From Saccharomycopsis fibuligera x Saccharomycopsis cf. fibuligera (Eukaryota > Ascomycota > Saccharomycetes > Ascoideales > Saccharomycopsidaceae), in assembly GCA_001936135.1 (NCBI GenBank), contig CP012809.1, positions 1,909,501-1,973,500 on the forward strand: a DNA stretch of 64,000 nt, in the 5' to 3' direction. Below the pieces are notes generated by a model. It did no database searches. It was not told the DNA's origin and was given only the letters and a program-made list of their open reading frames with translations. A program made the position numbers and the translations under genes. Shown here piece by piece: positions 49,524-60,112 of this stretch. Position 1 is the first letter of the stretch. Each line of letters begins with the position of its first letter.

Positions 49524-52490
49524 ATGTCCCACAGGAGAAGAGCCTATCCAAAAACCGGTTATCAATATCAGCAGCAAGTTCCAGCTGCTGCTGTTGGTGC
49601 TCCTGGCGCTGCTCCATTGCAACCTCAGTACGGAGCTAATGGCTATGACTATGCCGCTAATGCTGCTGGTGCTGCCCCAGGCTATCCTACTGCTCCAGGT
49701 GCCACTCCTATCGCTGCTCCAGGTGTAGGTGCAGTGCCTCAGGGCGCTGTTGGCTATCAAGCAAATGTTGCAGGATCACCATACTTCAATCCATCCCAGG
49801 CTTCCATTGCTCAACCCGGACCATCAGTTGACCAAGCTGCCCAATCATTCCAAAACTTGAATCTTGGTGGTGCACCAGGTGCTCCAATCGGCTATGGCGC
49901 CGCTGCTGGTGCTCCAATAGCTGGTGCCCCAATAGCCGGTGCTCCAATAGCTGGTGCTCCATACTCCGGTGTATCAACTCCAACCGGTGCTGGTGCTGCT
50001 GGTGGTTATGGTTTCGGCCAAACCGCTGGCGTTGGTGCTAATAATCAGCTCTACTCTACTGATTTACTTAGAGATTTGCCTCCTCCAATCGCTGAACTTT
50101 CTTTGCCTCCACCACCAATTGTTTTGCCTCCAACCGCTTCTGTTACTCAAAACCCAGAGTCAAACTGCAGCCATGAATATTTCAGATCTACATTGAATTC
50201 TATTCCAACCACCAACTCTTTGCTTAAAAAGTCCAAATTGCCTCTTGCTGTAGTAGTCAGACCATATATCAGTTTGCATGACTCCGAAAGACCAGTGCCA
50301 GTTGTTTCTGATACTTTGATTTCTCGTTGTCGTCGTTGTCGTTCATACATCAATCCGTTCATAACGTTTATTGAAGGAGGTAGAAGATGGAGATGTAACT
50401 TTTGTAACTTATTGAATGATGTTCCAACCGCTTTTGACTATAATGGTGTTACCGGCCAGCAGTTGAACAGATACGAAAGAAATGAATTAAATTATGGCGT
50501 TGTGGAATTTATTGCTCCTCCAGAATACATGGTTAGAACCCCTCAACCATTGGTATACGTTTTTGTTTTAGAAGTGACAGCACAAGCAGTTAAATCTGGA
50601 TTATTGGCAACTTCTGCAAGAACTATCTTAGAAAGTTTGGATCGTATTCCTAACAAAGACGGTAGATCGAGAGTTGCGTTGCTCGCTGTTGATTCTTCTT
50701 TACATTTCTTCAATATCCCATTGGACTCTGTTGAAAAGCTTGCCAAGGGTGAAAATGAAGAAGATGAGGCTGAAGATGAAGAAGATGATGAAGATGAAGC
50801 TACTCCAGAAATGCTTGTGGTTTCTGATCTTGATGAACCATTCTTGCCTGTTCCAGATGGGTTGTTAGTCAACCTTTCTCAAGCTCGTAAAAACGTTGAA
50901 AAATTATTGAACAACCTTAGCAAAATGTTTGAAAGTAATAGTGACACTAGATTTGCCTTGGGTCCAGCATTGAAATTTGCTCATAAATTGATTCAATCCA
51001 TTGGTGGTAAAATTGTGGTTATTTCGAGCTCTTTGCCAAACGTTGGCTTGGGTCAACTTAAAATAAGAGATGAAGAATCTGTTGCTGATAAGCCAAAGGA
51101 AGCTTCTGCTCTTTTGACTAATGCTAACTCGTTCTACAAATCATTCGCCGTGGAGTGCAATAAATCTCAGGTTACTGTTGATATGTTTTTAGCTTCTTCT
51201 AGTTATCAAGATGTTGCTTCTTTATCCAATTTGCCAAGATATACTGCTGGTCAAACATACTTCTATCCAGCTTGGTCTGCCGGTAGAGAAGAAGATGTTA
51301 CCAAATTTTCTAAAGAATTGTCTAACCATTTGTCAATGGACATTAGCCTTGAAGCTGTGTTAAGAGTTAGAGGCTCTAATGGTCTTAGAATGTCTGCATT
51401 CTATGGTAACTTCTTCAATAGAAGTAGCGATTTGTGTTCATTCCCAACTTTCCCAAGAGACCAGTCGTATGTTATTGAAATGTCTATAGAAGAGCATATT
51501 ACTAAACCAACCGTGGCATTACAGGCTGCTGTGTTACATACTACTGCATTTGGTGAAAGAAGAATTAGAGTGTTAACTTTAACTATACCAACCACTCAAA
51601 ACATAAATGAAGTTTATGCTTCTGCTGATCAATTGGCAATTGCCAATTACTATGCCCAAAAAGCAGTTGAAAAAGTTTATTCCTCATCATTACAGGATGC
51701 AAGAGACTTGCTTAACAAATACTTGGTAGATATTTTGACGGTTTACAAAAAAGAATTGGTTGCTGGCAATGTTGGTACTTCTTCTCCTTTGCAAATCTCT
51801 ACAAACCTTAGAATGTTGCCATTGTTATTACATGCTTTACAAAAACATATTGGCTTGAGATCAGGTAGAGTGCCATCTGATCATAGATCTGCTGGCTTGA
51901 ATTTGCTATCTTCTGCTGCTATTCCAAAATTGATAAAGAGCATTTATCCTACAATTTACTCATTGCATGACATGCCTGATGAAGCTGGTTTGCCGGCTGT
52001 TGACGAATCATCTGAGAATGAAGAGGAACAAACTCCATCTTCTGGTGAAATAGTTTTGCCACCTCCGGTTAACGCAACCGCTACTGCTTTGCAAAGTTAC
52101 GGTTTGTATTTGATTGACAACTCTACTGAATTGTTCTTGTGGGTTGGTGGTGATGCTGTTCCTCAGTTGACCGAAGACGTGTTTGGTATTCCTGATGTCA
52201 ACCAAATCTTCATTGGTAAAAAAGAATTGCCAGTGTTGGAAGAATCCGAATTTAATACCAGAATCAGAAACATCATTGGTAAAATTAGAGAAGATTACTC
52301 TTCAGTAACTTGGCAAAACTTGTACATTGTTAGGGGCGGCTCTTCTAATGAACTTGTTAACCAAGCTCATAGCCGTGAACTTATTGCTTTGAGAATGTGG
52401 GCCCTCAGTGAATTGGTGGAAGATAGATCTAATAATACTGCTAACTACAGAGAATACTTGGGTTCATTAAGAGAGAAATTGGCAAACTGA
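49524..52490 (+). CDS. SEC24: COPII coat cargo-binding subunit SEC24
   Basis: 988 residues from ATG 49524 ([18 protein letters not shown]). The first 200 residues are A/P/G/Q-rich, with a GAPIA repeat. Then come the yeast-typical [20 protein letters not shown], the zinc finger [14 protein letters not shown]...WRCNFC (about 267-295), the trunk ([20 protein letters not shown]), beta-sandwich and helical regions ([32 protein letters not shown]), and a gelsolin domain near the end ([20 protein letters not shown]). The length is close to S. cerevisiae Sec24 (926 aa). Sec24 binds Sec23 and cargo on the ER to build COPII vesicles. An acidic E/D run at about 408-428 replaces part of the trunk loop. 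Similarity is higher to Sec24 than to Sfb2/Sfb3. Confidence 0.95.
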   Translation: MSHRRRAYPKTGYQYQQQVPAAAVGAPGAAPLQPQYGANGYDYAANAAGAAPGYPTAPGATPIAAPGVGAVPQGAVGYQANVAGSPYFNPSQASIAQPGPSVDQAAQSFQNLNLGGAPGAPIGYGAAAGAPIAGAPIAGAPIAGAPYSGVSTPTGAGAAGGYGFGQTAGVGANNQLYSTDLLRDLPPPIAELSLPPPPIVLPPTASVTQNPESNCSHEYFRSTLNSIPTTNSLLKKSKLPLAVVVRPYISLHDSERPVPVVSDTLISRCRRCRSYINPFITFIEGGRRWRCNFCNLLNDVPTAFDYNGVTGQQLNRYERNELNYGVVEFIAPPEYMVRTPQPLVYVFVLEVTAQAVKSGLLATSARTILESLDRIPNKDGRSRVALLAVDSSLHFFNIPLDSVEKLAKGENEEDEAEDEEDDEDEATPEMLVVSDLDEPFLPVPDGLLVNLSQARKNVEKLLNNLSKMFESNSDTRFALGPALKFAHKLIQSIGGKIVVISSSLPNVGLGQLKIRDEESVADKPKEASALLTNANSFYKSFAVECNKSQVTVDMFLASSSYQDVASLSNLPRYTAGQTYFYPAWSAGREEDVTKFSKELSNHLSMDISLEAVLRVRGSNGLRMSAFYGNFFNRSSDLCSFPTFPRDQSYVIEMSIEEHITKPTVALQAAVLHTTAFGERRIRVLTLTIPTTQNINEVYASADQLAIANYYAQKAVEKVYSSSLQDARDLLNKYLVDILTVYKKELVAGNVGTSSPLQISTNLRMLPLLLHALQKHIGLRSGRVPSDHRSAGLNLLSSAAIPKLIKSIYPTIYSLHDMPDEAGLPAVDESSENEEEQTPSSGEIVLPPPVNATATALQSYGLYLIDNSTELFLWVGGDAVPQLTEDVFGIPDVNQIFIGKKELPVLEESEFNTRIRNIIGKIREDYSSVTWQNLYIVRGGSSNELVNQAHSRELIALRMWALSELVEDRSNNTANYREYLGSLREKLAN

Positions 52491-52947
52491 GCAACTGTAT
52501 AAAAAATACTTGGAAAAAAAATTAGTTATAATAGTGACGCAAAATTTATAGGTGACGTACTTTTACTGAATAAAACTTTTTTCTGTTTTTTGTGAGCTCT
52601 CTGTTTTTTTATTTTTTTGGTTCGCATGATGGTTCATTTGGTTTATATTTGATATTTTGATTTACTCTATTTAAAGCTGTCATCTTCTCTTACACTATGT
52701 TGATTTAATTGTTGTCGCCCTTGTTTTGCATATTTGTCTCTATTCCAAGACTGCAGATATGTAAACTACCTGAAAGTTTGAGTTTGATTTGTTTACAACT
52801 TGCCTACTCTTTTAACGTACTTCTGCCTGTTTAAGGTATATGATAGGGCAAATATAGCCTAATGTAAATATGTACATGGAATATGTAATCTAATCATTAT
52901 CATTAATTTTTATTTTTTGTAGTTTTACTAGTTACAGACATCATCAC
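52491..52947. other. Spacer between SEC24 and MAS1
   Basis: 457 bp, convergent 3' ends. No motif recognised. Confidence 0.6.
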
Positions 52948-54456
52948 TCACACCACCATCTCTCTGCACATATCTTGGTAACTCGGAATATTACTAACAT
53001 TACCCAAAGCAGCAACCGAGATTTTACCAGCACCCAATCTATAGTTGCACCAATTAACAATATCGTCTTTATTGACTTTATTCACTGCATCAAATACTTC
53101 TTCTGGAGTCAATCTTTTACCCGTTGAAACAATTTGTCTACCAACATCCTCTGCAACTGCAGTTGAGCCATCAAGTGATAAAAGTAATGACGCTTTGAGT
53201 TGATTCTTGGCCTTTTCTAACTCTTCCACGTCGAAACTACCCTTTTTGAGTCTTTTCCATTCATCCAAAATACCCTGCACTAATTTTTCATTATTGTTAC
53301 TATCAGTGGTCAAATAAATACCCCATAAGCCTGTATCGGAATACGAAGTAGAAAATGACATGTAAGAATTAGCCAAAGGTGTACCGTTTTGACCACCATA
53401 AGCTGCAACTTGCACTAATTTGGAAGGATGGTTGAGCCCAGTACCCATGGAACGGTCCCAAGTGCCAATCATGGCCTGCACGACAAGCGAAGTAAAATAT
53501 TCCGGTGATGACCAAGCAATACCTTCAACGGAAATAGCAATATGGGTTTGAGGAACAGTAAGGTCCGGGATTTTAATTTCACTAGAATGGAAAGTCGGCA
53601 AATCATAACGGGAATGTGTAGTTGAACCAAAAATGTTTTCATTAGCAGATTTTCCCAAATGTCCAAAACTTTTTTCAGCAAATTTGCATAATTCTTCATG
53701 GTTAACGGAACCAGTACCAACAAGAGCCATTCTGTCACCGGTATAGTTGGTCTTGATGTAATTGACCAAATCTTCTCTTTGAATCGATAAGATATTTTCT
53801 CTTGGACCCAAGATCGTCATACCGAGAGGTTGGTTCTTAAATGCAACAGCGTGTAAATGGTCAAATACCACTTCATCGTACATCTTGTCAACTTCTTCAC
53901 TTTCTCTAATAATCACGTCTCTTTCTCTTTCAATAGCTCTTGGGTCCAACACCGAGTTTGTCAAAATGTCCGATAAAATTTCAATCGAGTTTGGAATATT
54001 TTTTTGAAGGGTCTTGGCATAGTAAACAGTTGTTTCTCTTGAAGTATAAGCGTTCAAATGTGAGCCGATGTTTTCAATTTCGAGTTCAAGTCCGGTCTGA
54101 GTACGATTTTTGGTACCTTTGAAGGATAAATGTTCCAAAAAATGGGCAGTACCATTGTTTTTTAAAGTTTCTGCTCTAGACCCAGAGTCAATCCATACCC
54201 CAACAGTAGCAGTGGAACTAAATGGTATGTGCTCAGAGACCACGGTTAAACCATTGCTAAGCTTGCTGATTTGAGTCTTAGGTAAAGTGTTAGCCACTGA
54301 AGCAAAGTGTCTTAGGCTGTGAAGGTTATGATTATTGATACTGAGAAACTTGGAGTTGGATTCGAAGTTGAGGAGCGGATTTTTCGTTATCGTTGCTGTT
54401 GTGCTAGAAAGCTTTCTGAAGAAGTTCTTCAGAATACTTGATCTTTGTGCGAGCAT
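52948..54456 (-). CDS. MAS1: Mitochondrial processing peptidase beta subunit
   Basis: 502 residues from ATG 54456. The first about 50 residues are rich in S, N, K, R and L without acidic residues (MLAQRSSILKNFFRKLSSTT), fitting a mitochondrial presequence. The zinc-binding motif HFLEH is at residues 105-109 (GTAHFLEHLSFKGT), and the downstream Glu of the inverzincin site falls in IIRESEEVDKMYDEVVFDHL. The beta-subunit identity (catalytic) is shown by the intact HxxEH, which the alpha subunit Mas2 lacks. It cleaves presequences in the matrix after import, with Mas2. Longer than the yeast protein (462 aa) mainly in the presequence. No disruption was seen. Confidence 0.96.
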   Translation of the reverse strand: MLAQRSSILKNFFRKLSSTTATITKNPLLNFESNSKFLSINNHNLHSLRHFASVANTLPKTQISKLSNGLTVVSEHIPFSSTATVGVWIDSGSRAETLKNNGTAHFLEHLSFKGTKNRTQTGLELEIENIGSHLNAYTSRETTVYYAKTLQKNIPNSIEILSDILTNSVLDPRAIERERDVIIRESEEVDKMYDEVVFDHLHAVAFKNQPLGMTILGPRENILSIQREDLVNYIKTNYTGDRMALVGTGSVNHEELCKFAEKSFGHLGKSANENIFGSTTHSRYDLPTFHSSEIKIPDLTVPQTHIAISVEGIAWSSPEYFTSLVVQAMIGTWDRSMGTGLNHPSKLVQVAAYGGQNGTPLANSYMSFSTSYSDTGLWGIYLTTDSNNNEKLVQGILDEWKRLKKGSFDVEELEKAKNQLKASLLLSLDGSTAVAEDVGRQIVSTGKRLTPEEVFDAVNKVNKDDIVNWCNYRLGAGKISVAALGNVSNIPSYQDMCREMVV

Positions 54457-56553
54457 ATTGTATATTGTGCTGTATTTTTGAAGAGCTGAATATTTAATTG
54501 AAATACAATACTCAGGGGAGGGAAAGAAATTAGAAGATAAAGCAGCAATAAATAGTATATTCTAATTCTATTGACTGATGTGTAATCCACTTTTCTGTCT
54601 TGCCACTGTATAATCGACTGTGCTTATCCATCCTCGGCAATTGAATGCCATTTTTTTCTCTTTACTAATCTTGGCTTTTCTAGATTTTGTACTATGCCGC
54701 TTCCTGTGTACGGATGTATTGTCTTCATACACCCTAACACCTCACTTGAAGGTGTTGCCCTATTCAACTGACATTAGGATCGCCATACACCATGCCCAGG
54801 ATCCTAGGCAAATTAGCGCCATTTAAAATTGATTTCAAACAAAATTTCAATTAGCTTTGTAAAAAATCAAAAAAATCAAACTGTGAATATAGAAGGATTA
54901 TTTTTTTGCGTTAGTCTAAGTTTGTTTCTTCTCCTTTTTTGAGTAAAGAGTGAAACGTATAAGGAAATTGTAAGTAAATGGAATGTATAAAAAAAGAACA
55001 TTTCTGAGAATGTAAAAATTGAAGGAAAAAAACGCATAGAAATACGAAAGCATAAAAATACAAAAAAGATGAATATTGGAAGTTCGATATAAGTGTAGGG
55101 TGTGTATTTTTTGTTACTAAGGATTGAAAATTGAAACTCAGATGGTGGTGGAGAGTATGCTTGTATGATATTTCGGCTATTTTTTTTCTTTTCACTTTTT
55201 GCTTACGCTTTTCCTGAAATCTTTGTTTAATTGCATTGATAAAAATATTATATCTTTTTTCCCCAATGTATTGTGATGTTGTTTCATCAGCTCTTATCAG
55301 CCTTTTTTTTCTTTCAACCTCTGTCATTATTATGATTTTTATAGTCATTTGACAATTACGAATTGATTTAATTGCTAGTGTGTAATATAAGTCTACATCC
55401 AATACACCAAATCCTCTTAAACTTAAATCTTACCACTGCACCACTTTCTAATTTGCTCTCTTCTGTATTTTACTTCTTACTTGCTATCGACTGCTTAATT
55501 TCTTTGTCGTTTTCTATTAAGTTACCACTTTTATGTCGACCCACACTTCTTATATGACTATTTAATCAGGAGTGATTATTTTTTCTTTTACTTAATTATA
55601 TACTTGACCCATCAGAGCTTAATCAGTCTCCATCAATGCCATCTGGTGTCCGTTTGTTTATTTTAGTAAGAAAAAAAAAATCTTTTATGTTAAATGTTTT
55701 GGTTTACTACTTTTTTATGCTAAGTTGTAAGCTATAAGAAGCGAATATCAAATTCAATAGATAGTAGTCCAATTTAAAGTAAAGCAAGAAAATGAAGTTC
55801 ATTCAATTATTTTCCCTTTTTGGTTTTTTGCCTATCTTTGGATAGAGAGAAACTTGATTCAATTTTATAATTTCCAGAAAAATCATTTTCTTTGCATGCT
55901 ACAGCATATATGGGCGACTCTATCCTCAATTTTACAACATATACAACGTAATAGCGTTGTCTTTGATTTGCAAAAAGAAAAAAAAAATATGCAAAAAATT
56001 CAAAACAAAACACTATCCTAATAGAAGTGATAATAATTTAGAAGAACAGGGAAGAGATTCTGATCTGTGTGATTTAATATAACAAATATAGTTAAGCTAA
56101 TTTTTATTTCTGGAATTCTACCTAACAGGACTGGGCTGAGCTATAGTAGAAATGATTACAGACACTTTGTCTCGTTAACCATATTGCAGTAATTGGTGAC
56201 TTACTTAAATAGCTTCACAGTTCGAAAAATTATTTTGCCAGGTTGGCTAGTTTTGTTAAAGATTTTCTACTAGATTTTTGTGGTTCGCTACTCCTGGTTA
56301 TTAATACTCTGCACAATTTATGCGGTCATAAAGAGCGGCAGGCGCACCAGCGCGTTACTGCGCATGGTGCAGCATCCGAACTGCTATAATTTATTACTTC
56401 GTTTCGATTCTTGCACCCTTCATATTTTGAGCCTAGGACACATTGAGCAGTCTGAAAGCTCTTTTTGTTCAATATATTAATAAAACAAGTCTTTTATATA
56501 CACTTGCCAATTAGTGCTGAATGTTTATTAAAGTGAGGACGCTGTACCTCTTC

Positions 56554-56559
56554 CACGTG
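56554..56559. promoter_or_regulatory. CACGTG E-box upstream of ALR1
   Basis: Within CCACGTGG, a perfect palindrome about 510 bp upstream of the ALR1 start; candidate Cbf1/Pho4 site. Confidence 0.4.
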
Positions 56560-56568
56560 GCCATACGA

Positions 56569-56600
56569 ATGCGGAAAGTATGCGGAAAGCATGCGGATCC
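56569..56600. repeat. Three 11-bp units around ATGCGGAAAG
   Basis: AATGCGGAAAG, TATGCGGAAAG and CATGCGGATCC follow one another directly, close to the CACGTG box. Confidence 0.7.
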
Positions 56601-57070
56601 GGAGGCAAAGAATGAGCTGCCAGGAACGGAAAAATTGCTGCAGCATCAAACAAAATAAAACATAAAATTTTTTTGCCTGCTCTTATCGTCTTGAGAAAGT
56701 TATCTTGAGATCTTAAGGAATGGCTTTTATCGCTCCATCACTTATGAAACCAACCGCTTTTCTTCTTCTAGTAAAAAAGCGCCAGCAGCAACATCAACAA
56801 CAACAACATCACCATTAAGTAAAGTTTTAAGCTTATCGAGGATTGTTTTCCCAGTCGACTTGTTGCTTCTAGAGTAAATTAAGTCTCTGCTTAATATTAC
56901 TATTAATGCCATATCAAATGATGGGATAATTGTCACAAAGTGCGCTATACTTCTCATCTTGCTTTGAAAAAGAATCTTATATTTCTCAAATTTTTGCATC
57001 ATATTTTCCTTTGTTTGTTTGTTTTAATTCATGATAGACTAACTTCTCTCGTTATCCATTATTTCTCACA

Positions 57071-59662
57071 ATGAGCTTCGATAATCGTTCAAGCAGTTTT
57101 GGCAATAGTCAGAATTTTAATGCTAATACGGCTAGCCATGAAAACATTCATGCTATAAGCAACAGCAACAACAAAAATACCAACTATCTCGGTACTAACA
57201 GCAACGGGAGCGCTATTGCTGATGGCTCTTCAAGTTTGAATCTGAAGAAGGTTCGCTCTTCCAGTTTTAATAATAACAATAGTAGGAATAACGTTGCTAG
57301 TGCTTTGGCAAATGGTAACGGTAGCGGTAATCAGGAAATCAAATCTCCGATTGCTACAAACAGCAACTTTCCTCGGAGAAGAGGCTCCATTCCAGTTTCA
57401 TTTAATACTATTAGTGATGTTGATTCTCGCCATTCTGATAGCTCTAATGAAACTGAAGAGGATGTTTGTTTTCCTATGGATAGAGAAAACACTCGCACTG
57501 AACAAGGTATTGACTTCAATGAGTTGCAGCAGTTTATTGATGAACAAAGAGAAGAAAATGAAGCTCTTCTTTTACAGAATCAATCAGTGCCTGCTGCTAT
57601 GGATTTTGCTAGACAAGACAACAATAATGGCGGTACGTTCCAGTTACCTGCTAGTAAAAAACGGTATTCTAGTAAGAAAGACAAATACAAGAATCGCAAT
57701 AAGTTGTCAAATGCGGCTATCAAATATATTCCTAAATGGCTTCAGCATAAACCTATTCCAGGTCATAAAAAACATGAAAATGATGGCACAAGACATCGTC
57801 GTGAATCAATTCCTATGGACAATTTGAATACCATCAATGAAAAACAATCATCTTTTGACGATTTGTCTTCATCTAAACAAACCAGCAAGCAAAACCAAGT
57901 TGGTTTTGCGGAACAAAACAACCGAATTGAAGTTTTTGAAGATGAAGATACTACAAGTCCAGTTGATACTAATAACATGGACGCTACTGAATCTCGTGAA
58001 GACAATAATAACACGGTGCCAATTTATCAAAAAGTATCGGGAACTTATGCTAACACTACTAGCAACAAGGACGTGCTTGAAGAGATACCTCGCCGTTTCT
58101 CTTTGTTCACATCAGAAAATGATGAAACAATTCATGCTCATGATTTGCCTTCTTTGGTTCAGCCAGGTGCGTCCATTGAGGACCTTTTCAAATCTGATGA
58201 TCCGAATTTTACTTGGTGGCTTAATTGTTGTTGTGCTACTGATAGCGAAATTAAAATTTTGGCCAAAACTTTTGGTATCCATCCATTGACGGCTGAGGAT
58301 ATTAGAATGTCTGAAAATCGTGAAAAAGTGGAATTTTTCAAAGATTATTATTTCGTATCATTCCATAGTTTCAACTCAGATAATGAATCAGAAGATTTTT
58401 TGGAACCAATCTTCTTCTACATGGTGGTTTTCAAGACTGGATTTTTAACCTTCCATAATAGTCCAGTGGTACATTGCGTTAATGTTAGAAGAAGAATTAG
58501 ACAATTACGTGGTTACGTCCCATTGAGTTCTGACTGGATTTGTTATGCTTTGATTGATGACATTACTGATTCTTTTTTTCCGGTTATTCAAGCTATTGAT
58601 TTTGAAACTGATGCTATCGAAGCATCAGTGTTTGTTATCAGAGATACTGATTTTAGCACCATGCTTCATCGTATTGGGTTATCAAGAAATAAAGTTATGA
58701 CATTGCTTAGATTGTTAGGCAGTAAAGCAGATGTGCTTAGGATGCTTTCTAAAAGATGTCATGATTATACAATCACCACCACCACGTCATCTCCAATGGT
58801 TTTGGATAACATTAACAGTTTATCGAATAATAATTTTTCCAGCAATTTACCAGGCAGTCAGCAACATCCTCAAGATCCTAATGGTCCCCCAAGCAACAAT
58901 AGCGGAACATTTTTGACTGCTCAAAATACCAGTAACAGTAATCAAACCCCAGCGCCATTCAGCATCCCTAGTATAATGACCGCTGGTGGACCAATTCCAG
59001 CAACTGCAACAGGTGGCCAAGGAGGCTCAGGATCGGCAGCGGCCACTATCGCAGGCTTCATTCCTGGCTCTTCAAATTTTGCTACTACTGGCGGCACTGC
59101 ACCAAGTGGCGGCAATGCGCAGCAACAACCACGTGCAGAAATCGCTCTTTATTTGGATGACATTCAAGATCATATCATCACCATGTTTCAAAACCTTTCA
59201 TCTTATGAAAAGATTCTCTCCAGATCGTATACTAATTATTTGGCCCAATTGCAAGTTGAATCGTTCAACTCTAACAACAAAGTTACGGATATGCTTTCCA
59301 AAGTGACGCTCATTGGTACGATTATTGTGCCAATGAATGTGATCACTGGGTTATTTGGTATGAATGTACCAGTTCCCGGCCAAGAAGCTACTGGTCTTGG
59401 TTGGTGGTTTGGCATCCTTGGGGTGCTTGTCTTCACTATGGTTTGTGGTCTTCTTTTTGCTAATTGGTGGGTGAAAAGAATGAATAATTCTATTTCTGAA
59501 GAACAAGATGCCCAAAATGATGATTCAAGAACTTTTATTTCTAGATTTGTTAGAAGGAACAGAAATTTGTTTAATCAGACTGCGGGGGCTCGTAGAAGTG
59601 GTGGCGAGCAGGGGGCTAATAATCGTTCTATTCTTAGTTTCTCGAATAATTATAATTATTAA
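57071..59662 (+). CDS. ALR1: Plasma-membrane magnesium transporter, CorA/Alr family
   Basis: 863 residues from ATG 57071; S. cerevisiae Alr1 is 859 aa. The N-terminal half is low complexity (N, S) with a basic segment (KKRYSSKKDKYKNRNK). The CorA core begins near residue 355 (EEIPRRFSLFTSENDETIHA, then DPNFTWWLNCCCATDSEIKI and GIHPLTAEDIRMSENREKVE). Coiled stalk helices follow, with a Q/N/G-rich insert at about 575-685. Near the C-terminus are two membrane segments (about 752-772 and 781-800) with the GMN signature at 763-765 (LFGMNVPVPGQE). Alr1 takes up Mg2+, and the GMN loop forms the pore filter. An upstream CACGTG site fits regulation but is unproven. Alr1 and Alr2 are not distinguished here. 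Confidence 0.95.
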   Translation: MSFDNRSSSFGNSQNFNANTASHENIHAISNSNNKNTNYLGTNSNGSAIADGSSSLNLKKVRSSSFNNNNSRNNVASALANGNGSGNQEIKSPIATNSNFPRRRGSIPVSFNTISDVDSRHSDSSNETEEDVCFPMDRENTRTEQGIDFNELQQFIDEQREENEALLLQNQSVPAAMDFARQDNNNGGTFQLPASKKRYSSKKDKYKNRNKLSNAAIKYIPKWLQHKPIPGHKKHENDGTRHRRESIPMDNLNTINEKQSSFDDLSSSKQTSKQNQVGFAEQNNRIEVFEDEDTTSPVDTNNMDATESREDNNNTVPIYQKVSGTYANTTSNKDVLEEIPRRFSLFTSENDETIHAHDLPSLVQPGASIEDLFKSDDPNFTWWLNCCCATDSEIKILAKTFGIHPLTAEDIRMSENREKVEFFKDYYFVSFHSFNSDNESEDFLEPIFFYMVVFKTGFLTFHNSPVVHCVNVRRRIRQLRGYVPLSSDWICYALIDDITDSFFPVIQAIDFETDAIEASVFVIRDTDFSTMLHRIGLSRNKVMTLLRLLGSKADVLRMLSKRCHDYTITTTTSSPMVLDNINSLSNNNFSSNLPGSQQHPQDPNGPPSNNSGTFLTAQNTSNSNQTPAPFSIPSIMTAGGPIPATATGGQGGSGSAAATIAGFIPGSSNFATTGGTAPSGGNAQQQPRAEIALYLDDIQDHIITMFQNLSSYEKILSRSYTNYLAQLQVESFNSNNKVTDMLSKVTLIGTIIVPMNVITGLFGMNVPVPGQEATGLGWWFGILGVLVFTMVCGLLFANWWVKRMNNSISEEQDAQNDDSRTFISRFVRRNRNLFNQTAGARRSGGEQGANNRSILSFSNNYNY

Positions 59663-59700
59663 TATTATTGAGATTGTTGAATGTATACTAGTTTGTGTTT

Positions 59701-59735
<35 letters not shown>

Positions 59736-60112
59736 CTATTCCATTATAAGTATACTGTACCTTTTCTTGAGACACAATTGTTGTGCTGCCAATTTTTTGG
59801 TTAGTAAATCTACCTTTATGCTGAAAAACCAATACCTGTACAGCATTAAACGACAGTGCAAACATGCGCTACTACACATCAAATTAACTAGAAAAAAAAA
59901 TGCCAAACACAGTTTGTTTTTCTGCGAACATTGACATAACTTGTATATAATAAAACCTATATTTTGTACAATAGAAAAAAAAAGAAAAGTTAGCAAAGAA
60001 AAGCAAATGTGTGAATGCAAATACAACGATATATGATATTTTTTTTTCTTTTTATTTCCCTCTATTAAATCAGCATTAATTCCATATTTAAAACTCAGAC
60101 AAAAATTTGAAC
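59663..60112. other. Spacer between ALR1 and SEC7
   Basis: 450 bp, convergent 3' ends, with T31 at 59703-59733. No gene was seen. Confidence 0.6.

Larger units (their letters stand above)
54457..57070. other. Long divergent region between MAS1 and ALR1
   Basis: 2.6 kb with no convincing gene. It contains the 21-bp motif shared with 29908-29928 (55556-55576), a CACGTG E-box at 56554-56559 and three 11-bp units at 56569-56600. An 86-codon frame at 56742-57002 on the minus strand ends with GDVVVVDVAAGAFLLEEEKR and starts only 69 bp from the ALR1 start; it has no known motif and I count it as uncertain. Confidence 0.55.

Noticed and set aside
54911-55402. A 163-codon minus-strand frame in the MAS1-ALR1 interval
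   Set aside because: Biased A/T composition, rich in Lys and Phe runs, without a conserved domain.
56742-57002. An 86-codon minus-strand frame next to ALR1
   Set aside because: It contains a simple repeat, no known motif, and leaves only 69 bp to the ALR1 start; kept as uncertain, not annotated.
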